Assembly: GCA_902590705.1 (NCBI GenBank)
Contig: CACIXU010000001.1
Span: 30,001-94,000, forward strand
DNA from: an uncultured Bacteroidota bacterium
GTDB taxonomy: Bacteria > Bacteroidota > Bacteroidia > Flavobacteriales > Flavobacteriaceae
Direction: 5' to 3'
Length of the DNA: 64,000 bases
Of this stretch, positions 11,992 through 20,652 are shown in pieces. Under the pieces are notes generated by a model that was not told the DNA's origin, did no database searches, and saw only the letters and a list, made by a program, of their open reading frames with translations. A program made the position numbers and the translations under genes. Each line of letters starts with the position of its first letter. The stretch's first letter is position 1.

Positions 11992-12053
11992 TTTTTAATG
12001 GTTTAAAATGAATGCGAATATAATAATAGTTAATCAATGAAAGCTAATTACTA

Positions 12054-14243
12054 TCAATTACCTACATCACTAATAAATTTTAAACGGAATACCCTTAAAT
12101 CGTCTTCCTCGTAATTATCTTCAAATTCTTCAATGGCTATAGAAATATCATCAGACTCAGTATTCATAAAGTATTCCATTAATTCATCAATTTGATCATC
12201 GTCAAAAATTTCTTCGATCCAATAATTAATATCAAGTTTTGTCCCTGAGAAAACAATTGTCTCCATTTCATTTATTAAAATAGACATATTCATCCCTTTA
12301 GCAGCTGCAATGTCATCTAAAGCTAGCTTACGATCAATACTTTGTATTAAATACAATTTTAATGCTGAATTTGCCCCCGTACTTTTTATGATTAAATCGT
12401 CAGGTCGTGTTATGCTATTTTCTTCAACATAATTATTGATTAAATCAACAAATTTTTTCCCATATCTTTTTGCCTTCCCTTCTCCAACCCCATTGATATT
12501 TGCCATTTCCTTGATATCGATTGGGTACTTTAATGCCATATCTTCTAGAGAGTAATCCTGGAAAACAGCATAAGGCGGGACATCTGATTCATCAGCTACC
12601 ACCTTTCTCAAAGCCTTTAAAAGGTCCATTAATACATTGTCAGAAACTCCCTGAACTTTACTTATAAAAGAATTTGAGGTCGCATCATCATAGTTATGAT
12701 CTTCTGTCATCATAAATGAAGTGCTATTTTCTAGAAATTCTAGAGCCTTTTCAGTCAATTTTATAACACCATAGGTTTCTATTTCCTTTTCAAAAAACCC
12801 AGATACAAGCGCCTGACGAAGTAAAGCCGTCCAAAACCTAGTAGACTTATTTTTACCTAGACCAAAAAAAGATTTTTCGTTAGTTTTGTGCGATAAAATA
12901 AGTGCGTTTTTTTCACCAACCAAAGTTTTTACGATTTCTTTTAACTTATATTTTTCTTTTGTTTCGGATACGACTTTAATTAAGCTTCTAAGCTCATCAC
13001 CAGCCTCTTTTTTGGGCTTTGGGAAACGCATATTGTCATCCATTTTAGCTTCATTCTCATTTTTGGCAGAATATTTCTCACCGAAATAATGTAAAATAAA
13101 TTTTCTTCTCGAAATTGAAGTTTCTGCGTAAGCTACCATATCATTTAAAAGAGCAAAACCAACTTCCTGTTCAGCAATAGGTTTACCCGACATAAATTTC
13201 TCTAACTTCTCAATGTCTTTGTATGAATAAAAAGCTAAGCAATGTCCTTCTCCACCGTCTCTTCCGGCTCGACCAGTTTCTTGATAATAGCTTTCAATAC
13301 TCTTTGGTATATCATGATGAATAACAAACCTCACATCTGGCTTATCAATTCCCATTCCAAAGGCAATAGTGGCAACTATAACATTGCAATCCTCATTAAG
13401 AAACATATCTTGATTTCGAGCTCTAGTTTTTGAATCTAAACCAGCATGATATGGTAACGCATTTATACCATTAACTTTTAATGCCTCGGTCAACTCTTCT
13501 ACACTTTTTCTAGCAAGACAATAAACAATCCCGGATTTCCCATTATTACTTTTAATAAATTTTATAATCTCAATATCGACTTGTGAAGTCTTTGTTCGAA
13601 CTTCATAATAAAGGTTGGGACGATTAAAAGAACTTTTAAAGACTTTTGCGTCAGTTATTTTTAGATTTTTAATGATATCATCTTGAACTTTTGGTGTTGC
13701 TGTTGCAGTTAATGCTATTATTGGTATTCTCTGATCAATTTGATTTATAATAAATCGTAAATTCCTGTATTCAGGCCTAAAATCGTGACCCCATTCTGAA
13801 ATACAATGTGCCTCATCAATTGCTAAAAATGAAATTCTAATTTGTTTGAAAAATTCAATTGTATCTTTTTTTGCTAAAGATTCTGGGGCTACATATAATA
13901 ATTTTGTTGTTCCAGAAACCAGATCAGCCTTTACTCTTTTAGTATCTGTTTTGTTTAAAGAAGAATTCAAAACATGAGCTATCCCATCATTTGTTGATAT
14001 ACCCCTTATTGCGTCAACCTGGTTTTTCATTAGAGCAATTAGGGGTGAAACAACCAAAGCTGTTCCTTCTGAAATCATGGCTGGTAGCTGGTAACATAGA
14101 GATTTACCGCCACCTGTAGGCATAATTACAAAAGTATTTTTTTTTGAAAGTAGGTTTTCAATTATAGGTTCCTGGTGGTCTTTAAATGAAGAGAATCCAA
14201 AAAAAAATTTGAGAGATGATTTTAAATCAGTGGGGTCCTCCAA
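12054..14243 (-). CDS. recQ: ATP-dependent DNA helicase RecQ
   Basis: A 729-residue superfamily 2 helicase, 3'-5' polarity, used in recombination and fork repair. Walker A is MPTGGGKSLCYQLPA (about 41-55), motif II is DEAHCISEWGHDFRPEYR (about 138-155), and motif VI is QETGRAGRDG. The RQC region follows, then an HRDC-like domain near 525-600 (PPYAVFQDYSLEDMA, NINGVGEGKAKRYG). An acidic C-terminal extension (about 680-729) goes beyond the E. coli protein and is usual in Bacteroidota. The canonical RQC zinc cysteines are not evident: the region after GEGHCLAFYSY lacks the Cys cluster. Divergent from kpsF. Confidence 0.93.
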   Translation of the reverse strand: MEDPTDLKSSLKFFFGFSSFKDHQEPIIENLLSKKNTFVIMPTGGGKSLCYQLPAMISEGTALVVSPLIALMKNQVDAIRGISTNDGIAHVLNSSLNKTDTKRVKADLVSGTTKLLYVAPESLAKKDTIEFFKQIRISFLAIDEAHCISEWGHDFRPEYRNLRFIINQIDQRIPIIALTATATPKVQDDIIKNLKITDAKVFKSSFNRPNLYYEVRTKTSQVDIEIIKFIKSNNGKSGIVYCLARKSVEELTEALKVNGINALPYHAGLDSKTRARNQDMFLNEDCNVIVATIAFGMGIDKPDVRFVIHHDIPKSIESYYQETGRAGRDGGEGHCLAFYSYKDIEKLEKFMSGKPIAEQEVGFALLNDMVAYAETSISRRKFILHYFGEKYSAKNENEAKMDDNMRFPKPKKEAGDELRSLIKVVSETKEKYKLKEIVKTLVGEKNALILSHKTNEKSFFGLGKNKSTRFWTALLRQALVSGFFEKEIETYGVIKLTEKALEFLENSTSFMMTEDHNYDDATSNSFISKVQGVSDNVLMDLLKALRKVVADESDVPPYAVFQDYSLEDMALKYPIDIKEMANINGVGEGKAKRYGKKFVDLINNYVEENSITRPDDLIIKSTGANSALKLYLIQSIDRKLALDDIAAAKGMNMSILINEMETIVFSGTKLDINYWIEEIFDDDQIDELMEYFMNTESDDISIAIEEFEDNYEEDDLRVFRLKFISDVGN

Positions 14244-14285
14244 TTGTGAATATTTAAATTCAAAAAAAAACTAAATTTGCATATT
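14244..14285 (+). promoter_or_regulatory. Promoter of the kpsF-tatC-lptB-GNAT-glmS operon
   Basis: TAAATTTG at 14,272-14,279 matches the -7 box TAnnTTTG. A TTG lies at 14,244-14,246, 25 bases away, slightly further than the usual 17-23. The transcript would start near 14,285, 48 bases before the kpsF start. Confidence 0.5.
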
Positions 14286-14332
14286 ACAATATAAGTTTTT
14301 TAAAAAACAAAAACTAATCAAAGAAATTTAAA

Positions 14333-15301
14333 TTGATTGAACACTCTCGTATTATTAAAATTGCTCGAAAAACAATCAAACTCGAGGCCGAATCATTAAT
14401 ATCACTAGAAAAATCAATTGGAAAAGAGTTCTGTAAAGTCGTAGACTCAATATTCAATGCAAGAGGAAAAATCGTTATTTGTGGTGTTGGTAAAAGTGGA
14501 TTAATAGGGAAAAAGATTTCCGCCACATTAAATTCAACTGGCACTTCAGCAATTTTTATTCATGCAGGAGAAGCTTCACATGGAGATATAGGAGCTGTAA
14601 AACCAAATGATATCTTTCTGGCAATCTCTAAAAGTGGGAACACTAGAGAAATTACTGACTTAATCCCATTCCTGAAAAATAATGGAAATTTCTTAATTTG
14701 TATGACTTCAAATCGATCTTCAACACTTGCCAAAAAATCGAACCTAATTCTTTTTACACCTTTCAAGGAAGAAGCTTGCCCAAATAAACTATCTCCAACA
14801 TCAAGTTCAATAACACAACTGGCAATTGGCGATGCACTAGCTATGACTCTAATGGAATTAAATGATTTCAAACCAAAAGATTTTGCATTACTTCATCCCT
14901 CTGGAAGCCTTGGCAAAAAACTTAATCTCAAGATCCGAGATTTGTTGAAGGATGATTGTAAGCCTCAAGTTTCACCCAAAACAAAAATGAAAGATGTTAT
15001 TTTAGAAATATCAAGAAAAAGATTAGGAGCTACTGTAGTAATTGAAGATAATAGCATAGTTGGAATGATTACCGACGGTGATATTAGAAGGGTGTTAGAA
15101 AAAAATGACAATATAAGTGAACTTAATGCAGGTCAATTTATGACTAAAAATCCTAAATGTGTTCGTGATAATTTAATGGCAATTGATGCGCTTTACTTAA
15201 TGCAAAATAAAAAAATAAACCATTTAATTATAATTGACCATAAAGATTCTTATGTTGGGGTAACTCACATTCTAGATTTTATTAACGAAGGATTGAATTA
15301 A
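14333..15301 (+). CDS. kpsF: Arabinose-5-phosphate isomerase (KpsF/GutQ family)
   Basis: A 322-residue protein with an N-terminal SIS domain (ICGVGKSG near 46; AISKSGNTREI near 98; the HPSGSLG region near 187) and two CBS domains (about 205-260 and 268-322). It interconverts ribulose-5-P and arabinose-5-P, the first step to Kdo for lipopolysaccharide. The start is TTG at 14,333: an in-frame stop lies at 14,315-14,317 and there is no ATG before the conserved IIKIARKTIKLEAESL. The stop overlaps the tatC start (TAATG), implying coupled translation. Confidence 0.92.
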   Translation: MIEHSRIIKIARKTIKLEAESLISLEKSIGKEFCKVVDSIFNARGKIVICGVGKSGLIGKKISATLNSTGTSAIFIHAGEASHGDIGAVKPNDIFLAISKSGNTREITDLIPFLKNNGNFLICMTSNRSSTLAKKSNLILFTPFKEEACPNKLSPTSSSITQLAIGDALAMTLMELNDFKPKDFALLHPSGSLGKKLNLKIRDLLKDDCKPQVSPKTKMKDVILEISRKRLGATVVIEDNSIVGMITDGDIRRVLEKNDNISELNAGQFMTKNPKCVRDNLMAIDALYLMQNKKINHLIIIDHKDSYVGVTHILDFINEGLN

Positions 15302-16116
15302 TGAAAAATCCAAATGAAATGTCTTTTTTAGACCATCTTGAGGACTTGAGATGGCATTTGATTAGGTCCTGCCTTTCTATATTAATTCTAGCATCCATTG
15401 CTTTCTTAACTAAAGACTTTATTTTTGATACAATTATTTTTGGTCCAAAAAAAATTGATTTTCCTACTTATCGTTGGTTTTGTAACCTATCTGAATCATT
15501 TGGTCAAGGAGATAGTTTTTGTATAACGGAAATGCCATTTAGGATTCAAAGCAGGACAGTTGCTGGTCAATTTTCGGCCCATTTATGGACATCTATATTA
15601 GCAGGTTTCATTTTGGCTTTTCCCTATGTTATATTTGAGTTTTGGAAGTTTGTAAGCCCTGGTCTTCATGATGTTGAGCGAAAAAATGCAAGAGGATTCA
15701 TTTCAATTGCTTCTTTGTTGTTTTTTGTTGGAGTATTTTTTGGTTACTACATTGTTACTCCTTTATCAATTAATTTTTTAGGTAATTATACTGTAAGCAG
15801 CGAGGTTTTTAATGACTTTGACTTATCTAGCTATATTGGATTGCTTAGAGCTTCAGTTTTAGCAAGTGGTCTTATTTTTGAATTACCTATAATAATTTAT
15901 TTCTTAACTAAGGTGGGGATTGTTACTCCAAAATTTTTAAGTAAGAATCGGAAGTTTGCACTTATAATTGTATTGAGTTTATCAGCAATCATTACGCCAC
16001 CAGACATTATTAGTCAGATAATTGTCAGTATCCCATTACTTATATTATATGAAGTAAGTATATTTATATCGAAATTCACTTTCAGACGTTTGGAAAAACA
16101 AATGCAAAATCTCTGA
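15301..16116 (+). CDS. tatC: Twin-arginine translocase subunit TatC
   Basis: A 271-residue integral membrane protein with six predicted helices. MSFLDHLEDLRWHLIRS at the N-terminus is the TatC signature (HLxELR region), and FEFWKFVSPGL near 114 is the conserved first periplasmic/cytoplasmic loop. TatC recognises twin-arginine signal peptides and exports folded proteins. No tatA or tatB is in the window. The gene overlaps kpsF by one base and is followed after 8 bases by lptB. Confidence 0.95.
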   Translation: MKNPNEMSFLDHLEDLRWHLIRSCLSILILASIAFLTKDFIFDTIIFGPKKIDFPTYRWFCNLSESFGQGDSFCITEMPFRIQSRTVAGQFSAHLWTSILAGFILAFPYVIFEFWKFVSPGLHDVERKNARGFISIASLLFFVGVFFGYYIVTPLSINFLGNYTVSSEVFNDFDLSSYIGLLRASVLASGLIFELPIIIYFLTKVGIVTPKFLSKNRKFALIIVLSLSAIITPPDIISQIIVSIPLLILYEVSIFISKFTFRRLEKQMQNL

Positions 16117-16124
16117 TAATTTAA

Positions 16125-16865
16125 ATGATTTTAAGCGCTCAAAATATAGAGAAGTCATACAAAGGAAGAAAAGTAGTAAAAGGAATTTCAATTTCAGTTA
16201 AGCAAGGAGAAATTGTAGGTTTACTTGGACCAAATGGAGCAGGTAAAACAACTTCTTTTTATATGATTGTAGGTTTAATTAAACCCCAGGGAGGTACAAT
16301 ATACATTGATAAACAAGATATCACCACTTTTCCTATGTACATGCGTGCACAAAATGGGATTGGATACCTTGCTCAAGAAGCTTCGGTTTTCAGAAAACTA
16401 AGTGTAGAACAAAACATCTTAAGTGTTCTTCAACTCACAAAATTATCCAAAAAAGAACAAAAATTAAAAGTTGAGGCATTAGTTGAAGAGTTCGGACTTA
16501 CCCATATTCGAAAAAATCGTGGAGATTTGCTATCCGGTGGCGAGAGAAGAAGAACTGAAATTGCTCGTGCTTTGGCAACTGATCCTAAATTTTTATTGCT
16601 AGATGAGCCCTTCGCTGGAGTCGATCCAGTTGCCGTTGAAGACATTCAGCGAATTATTGCACACCTTAAGAAAAAAAATATAGGAATACTTATCACAGAT
16701 CATAATGTTCAAGAAACCCTTGCAATTACTGACAAAACGTATCTAATGTTTGAAGGAAGTATACTAAAAGCAGGTACTCCAAGTGAATTGGCTAAAGATG
16801 AAATGGTCAGAAAAGTATATCTAGGTAAGAATTTTGAATTAAGAAAAAATAAAGTAGTTTTTTAA
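16125..16865 (+). CDS. lptB: Lipopolysaccharide export ATPase LptB
   Basis: A 246-residue stand-alone ABC ATPase: Walker [10 protein letters not shown] (35-43), [13 protein letters not shown]-loop region near 85, signature LSGGERRR, Walker [14 protein letters not shown] and switch His in [15 protein letters not shown] and the AQExSVF motif are specific to LptB, which powers LPS extraction from the inner membrane with LptFG. Placement after kpsF and tatC puts it in an envelope operon. Confidence 0.95.
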   Translation: MILSAQNIEKSYKGRKVVKGISISVKQGEIVGLLGPNGAGKTTSFYMIVGLIKPQGGTIYIDKQDITTFPMYMRAQNGIGYLAQEASVFRKLSVEQNILSVLQLTKLSKKEQKLKVEALVEEFGLTHIRKNRGDLLSGGERRRTEIARALATDPKFLLLDEPFAGVDPVAVEDIQRIIAHLKKKNIGILITDHNVQETLAITDKTYLMFEGSILKAGTPSELAKDEMVRKVYLGKNFELRKNKVVF

Positions 16866-16888
16866 TGTGTTTATTAAATATTCATTGA

Positions 16889-17293
16889 ATGAGAATCCGT
16901 AATGCTGAACTTAAAGATGCATCAAAACTATCACTTCTAATGAATGAGGGGTTTGGTTGGGAAAACACCAAACCCTTTGAATCTTCATTTTTTAATAATA
17001 ATAACATTATCTGTTTAATTGCTGAAAATGACCAAGGAGAAATCATGGGATCAGCTTCATTGCATTTGTTGCAAAAAATTAATAGAAGACTTGGAATTAT
17101 TGAGGATGTGGTGGTCTTCAAGAAATTCAGGGGTAAAATGGTTGGGGTTAAACTTATTAAACAATTAATAAAAAGATCAAAAGATTCCAAATGCTATAAA
17201 CTTATTCTCAATACAAATGAAGATACTGTTCATTATTATGAATGCTTTGGTTTCATAAAGAAACAACTACAAATGGAACTAAGAGAGAAATAA
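16889..17293 (+). CDS. GNAT family N-acetyltransferase
   Basis: A 134-residue single-domain GNAT protein. It starts MRIRNAELKDASKLSLLMNE and shows the acetyl-CoA binding strand-loop-helix IEDVVVFKKFRGKMVGVKLI (about 72-91; the usual RGxGxG loop is degraded to RGKMVG) and the C-terminal YYECFGF motif. Substrate unknown. It lies 23 bases after lptB and one base before glmS, so it is part of the same operon. Confidence 0.87.
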   Translation: MRIRNAELKDASKLSLLMNEGFGWENTKPFESSFFNNNNIICLIAENDQGEIMGSASLHLLQKINRRLGIIEDVVVFKKFRGKMVGVKLIKQLIKRSKDSKCYKLILNTNEDTVHYYECFGFIKKQLQMELREK

Positions 17294-17294
17294 T

Positions 17295-19142
17295 ATGTGT
17301 GGAATAGTCGCTTATATTGGAAACAAGGACCCTAAACCTATTTTGATAAGTGGGTTACATCGATTGGAATACAGGGGTTATGATAGTGCAGGTATTTTAG
17401 TATGTAATAACTCTGAATATCAGTTAACTAAAATTACGGGTAAAGTAAATACCCTTTCAAAAATGCTTGAGACTAAACCTAATATTGCTCCTTGTTTAGG
17501 TATTGGTCACTCAAGATGGGCTACACATGGTATGCCAAATGACACAAATGCACATCCCCACTGCTCAAATTCTGGCAAACTATATATTGTACATAATGGA
17601 ATTATTGAAAACTATGATACCCTTAAAATGGAGCTTACCAAGCGGGGATATTCATTTTATTCCGATACAGATTCCGAGGTATTGGTAAACTTAATACAAG
17701 AAATTAAGGTCAAAGAAAATGTAAAATTAGATAAGGCTGTCCAATTAGCTTTAAATCAAGTAGTAGGTGCTTACGGTATAGTAGTCTGCGATACCTCCAA
17801 CCCAAAAGAATTAATTGTAGCTCGATTGGGAAGTCCGATAGCCATCGGGCTTGGAGAGAGTTGTTTTTATGTTGGTTCTGATGCAACCCCTTTCTTGGAT
17901 CATACACGAAAGGTTATCTATCTAGAAGATAACGAAATGGCAGTTTTATCAAAAAACGGTAAAATTAAAATTAAAAATATTATAAGTGATGAGCCAATTC
18001 AGCCTTATATAGAAGAGCTTCAATGGAGTTTGAATAGCATCCAAAAGGGTGGTTATAGGCATTTTATGTTAAAGGAAATTCACGAACAGCCTAAAGCAAT
18101 TAGCGATACGCTAAGGGGAAGACTATTAGTTGACAAAGGAACGATCCAAATTAATAGTATAAATGAATATAAAGAGAAATTCCTAAATGCTAAGAGGATA
18201 GTTTTTGTTGCTTGTGGAACTTCCTGGCATGCTAGCTTGGTTGGAGAATATCTTTTCGAACATTTTATTCGTATTCCCGTTGAAGTTGAGTATGCCTCTG
18301 AGTTTCGATATCGGGACCCTATAATTGAAAAAGATGATATCGTGATTTGCATATCCCAATCAGGAGAAACTGCTGACACACTTGCTGCATTAAAAATTGC
18401 AAAAGAGAAAGGAGCTTTTATTTATGGAATATGTAATGTCGTAGGATCATCTATCTCTAGAGAAACGCACTCTGGAATATACACACATGCAGGACCTGAA
18501 ATAGGAGTAGCTTCCACGAAAGCTTTTACAACTCAAATTACAGTTCTTATTCTCATTGCACTAAAATTAGCCAAACTTAAAAAAACTTTTGATTCTCGGC
18601 AACTTCTTGATTATCAGGCTGAATTATCCAAAATTCCAGAAAAAATAGAGCAACTTATTAAAACCTCTCCCTCAATAGTTGAAATTGCGAAAAACTATTC
18701 GGATTCCCAAAACTGCATATATCTTGGCAGAGGTTTCAATTTTCCAGTTGCACTAGAAGGAGCGCTAAAGCTGAAGGAAATTTCTTACATTCATGCTGAG
18801 GGTTATCCTGCTGCCGAAATGAAACACGGTCCAATAGCATTGATTGATAAAAATATGCCTGTTGTTGTAATTGCTCCAAAAAAAACAAATTACGAAAAGG
18901 TGGTTAGTAATATACAAGAAATTAAATCTAGAGAGGGAAAAATTATAGCAATAGTTTCTGAGGGAGATGAAACAGTAGCAAAATTGTCAAATCATGTTAT
19001 TGAAATACCCAATGTTTCTGAATGCTTTACTCCAATACTTGCAACTATTCCACTACAGCTTTTATCATATCAAATTGCAATAAATAGAGGTTGTAATGTT
19101 GACCAACCAAGAAACCTTGCTAAATCAGTTACTGTGGAATGA
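17295..19142 (+). CDS. glmS: Glutamine-fructose-6-phosphate aminotransferase (isomerizing)
   Basis: A 615-residue enzyme making glucosamine-6-P from fructose-6-P and glutamine, the entry point to peptidoglycan and LPS amino sugars. The Ntn glutaminase begins with the nucleophile Cys2 (MCGIVAYIG) and carries HSRWATHG and HNGIIENY. Two SIS domains follow, with ACGTSWHA, SQSGETADTLAAL, AEGYPAAEMKHGPIALI and the C-terminal PRNLAKSVTVE. The length is normal. It closes the kpsF operon. No glmS ribozyme is expected or seen here. Confidence 0.97.
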   Translation: MCGIVAYIGNKDPKPILISGLHRLEYRGYDSAGILVCNNSEYQLTKITGKVNTLSKMLETKPNIAPCLGIGHSRWATHGMPNDTNAHPHCSNSGKLYIVHNGIIENYDTLKMELTKRGYSFYSDTDSEVLVNLIQEIKVKENVKLDKAVQLALNQVVGAYGIVVCDTSNPKELIVARLGSPIAIGLGESCFYVGSDATPFLDHTRKVIYLEDNEMAVLSKNGKIKIKNIISDEPIQPYIEELQWSLNSIQKGGYRHFMLKEIHEQPKAISDTLRGRLLVDKGTIQINSINEYKEKFLNAKRIVFVACGTSWHASLVGEYLFEHFIRIPVEVEYASEFRYRDPIIEKDDIVICISQSGETADTLAALKIAKEKGAFIYGICNVVGSSISRETHSGIYTHAGPEIGVASTKAFTTQITVLILIALKLAKLKKTFDSRQLLDYQAELSKIPEKIEQLIKTSPSIVEIAKNYSDSQNCIYLGRGFNFPVALEGALKLKEISYIHAEGYPAAEMKHGPIALIDKNMPVVVIAPKKTNYEKVVSNIQEIKSREGKIIAIVSEGDETVAKLSNHVIEIPNVSECFTPILATIPLQLLSYQIAINRGCNVDQPRNLAKSVTVE

Positions 19143-19173
19143 TGGTGTGACGAATTAGAAGTTTATTTTATTT

Positions 19174-19785
19174 ATGGCAAACGAGAATAGCACATTAGAA
19201 AAGGCAAAATAAATAAAAAAGATGAGTTTTATACTCAATTAGAGGATATAGAAAGAGAATTAAGACATTACAAATCACTTCAAAGGAAAAAGTGTATATT
19301 GTAATTGCGATGATCCAAGGGTAAGTAATTTCTTCCACTACTTCTCATATAATTTTAAGGTATCGGTTAAAAAAAATTAACAGCAACATGTTATAAAAAT
19401 CAAGAAATAGACTTGTTTAGCAAAAATAATTCGGAGAGCGGTTTATTTAGAATATGTAGGAGATAAAAATAATAATAGTATACCTGCTCTTGACGAGATT
19501 GAGGTAAGTCATCTTAAGTGAGATGGAGATTTTAGAAGCGCAGAATATATTGAAATGCTAAAGAGGTCAGATATTGTTGTTACAAATCCACTATTTTACC
19601 TATTTAAAGAAGACATAGATCAATTAATTAAATACAAAAAGAAATATCATACTTTTTGTGACAAATTTATTCAACACTCGAAAACAGTCATCGACTGTAG
19701 AGTAAAATTTAGAATCTGTTTTTATTCTACTTTAGGTTTACTCTTAAAAGTTTACAATATTAAGTTTATAAACAATATTTTATAA
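19174..19785 (+). pseudogene. Decayed EcoRI-type adenine-specific DNA methyltransferase
   Basis: Conceptual translation in shifting frames gives ordered blocks that resemble the M.EcoRI-type N6-adenine methyltransferase family: DEFYTQLEDIERELRHYK (about 19,222-19,275), CNCDDPRVSNFFHYFSYNFK (about 19,301-19,360), KKLTATCYKNQEIDLFS, AVYLEYVGDKNNN, DGDFRSAEYIEMLKRSDIVV, then TNPLFYLFKEDIDQLIKYKKK. The catalytic NPPF is mutated to NPLF. I count several frameshifts and at least two in-frame stops (TAA at about 19,210 and TGA at about 19,519). Similarity ends near 19,655 and the C-terminal part is missing. No matching restriction gene is nearby. Confidence 0.82.
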
Positions 19786-19803
19786 ATGAAATTAAAATAT
19801 TTG

Positions 19804-20568
19804 TCAATTAATATTAGAATCATTACCAATTTTAAGAATACTAATTTTTAAAAGATTAATAACTAAATAGAATAAAATTGCAAAGCTTATTCCTCCCAAA
19901 CCAAAAAAAAGGATAAATACTGATGTTATTGTGATTGTTAATATTCGCAAAATTAAATCAATAATTCCGGTAGAAAATGACTTAAAGGAAAAAAGAATAA
20001 GATTAGTATTCATTAAAATAACAAAAAGGACCGCCATTAAAATCAACCCAGGATTTGATATCACTATTGGCTTCAAAAAGAGAAGGTTTGGATGCTGAAC
20101 AATTAATGGAATGGATCCAAAAAACATTGCCATGGCTGGAGTTGGTAAACCTATAAAATGGTTTTTTTGCGATCCATTAATATTAAATCGGGCTAACCTA
20201 AATGCAGAACCAAGGGGTAAGATAAAACCAATAAATACCCACGGTATGAATTCAACAACAGAATTAATAGGCCACCCAAGAACAACCTCTAATGGATGAT
20301 TGCCAGCCAAAACAAACAATTGCGCCAAAATAATTCCAGGTGCCAAACCAGATGTAACCATGTCAGCCATGGAGTCTAACTGAACTCCTAATTCACTTTC
20401 AACTCCCAATAATCTGGCGAAAAAACCATCCCATATATCAAAAAACACACCTGCCAATAAGAATAAAAAAGCTGTTTCGAATTGGAATTTATAAGCAAAA
20501 TATATTGAAAAGCAGCCACACAATAAATTTAACGATGTAAAAAAATGCGGAACTGATTGTTTAATCAT
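19804..20568 (-). CDS. pssA: CDP-diacylglycerol-serine O-phosphatidyltransferase
   Basis: A 254-residue membrane protein of the CDP-alcohol phosphotransferase family. The signature DG-x2-AR-x8-G-x3-D-x3-D is complete in DGFFARLLGVESELG followed by VQLDSMAD (about residues 47-69). Hydrophobic helices span the rest. It makes phosphatidylserine, which is normally decarboxylated to phosphatidylethanolamine; psd is not in the window. Divergent from lnt, with 84 bases between the two starts. Confidence 0.93.
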   Translation of the reverse strand: MIKQSVPHFFTSLNLLCGCFSIYFAYKFQFETAFLFLLAGVFFDIWDGFFARLLGVESELGVQLDSMADMVTSGLAPGIILAQLFVLAGNHPLEVVLGWPINSVVEFIPWVFIGFILPLGSAFRLARFNINGSQKNHFIGLPTPAMAMFFGSIPLIVQHPNLLFLKPIVISNPGLILMAVLFVILMNTNLILFSFKSFSTGIIDLILRILTITITSVFILFFGLGGISFAILFYLVINLLKISILKIGNDSNIN

Positions 20569-20652
20569 TAGATTTGTCTTTACCTTTTGGTAAAATAATC
20601 CGGAAAATTAAGGTTTGATATTTTAAGAAAAAAATCTGAGGATATAAAATAT

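Noticed and set aside
17190-17294. glmS ribozyme before glmS
   Set aside because: glmS starts one base after the GNAT gene; there is no room for the ribozyme.
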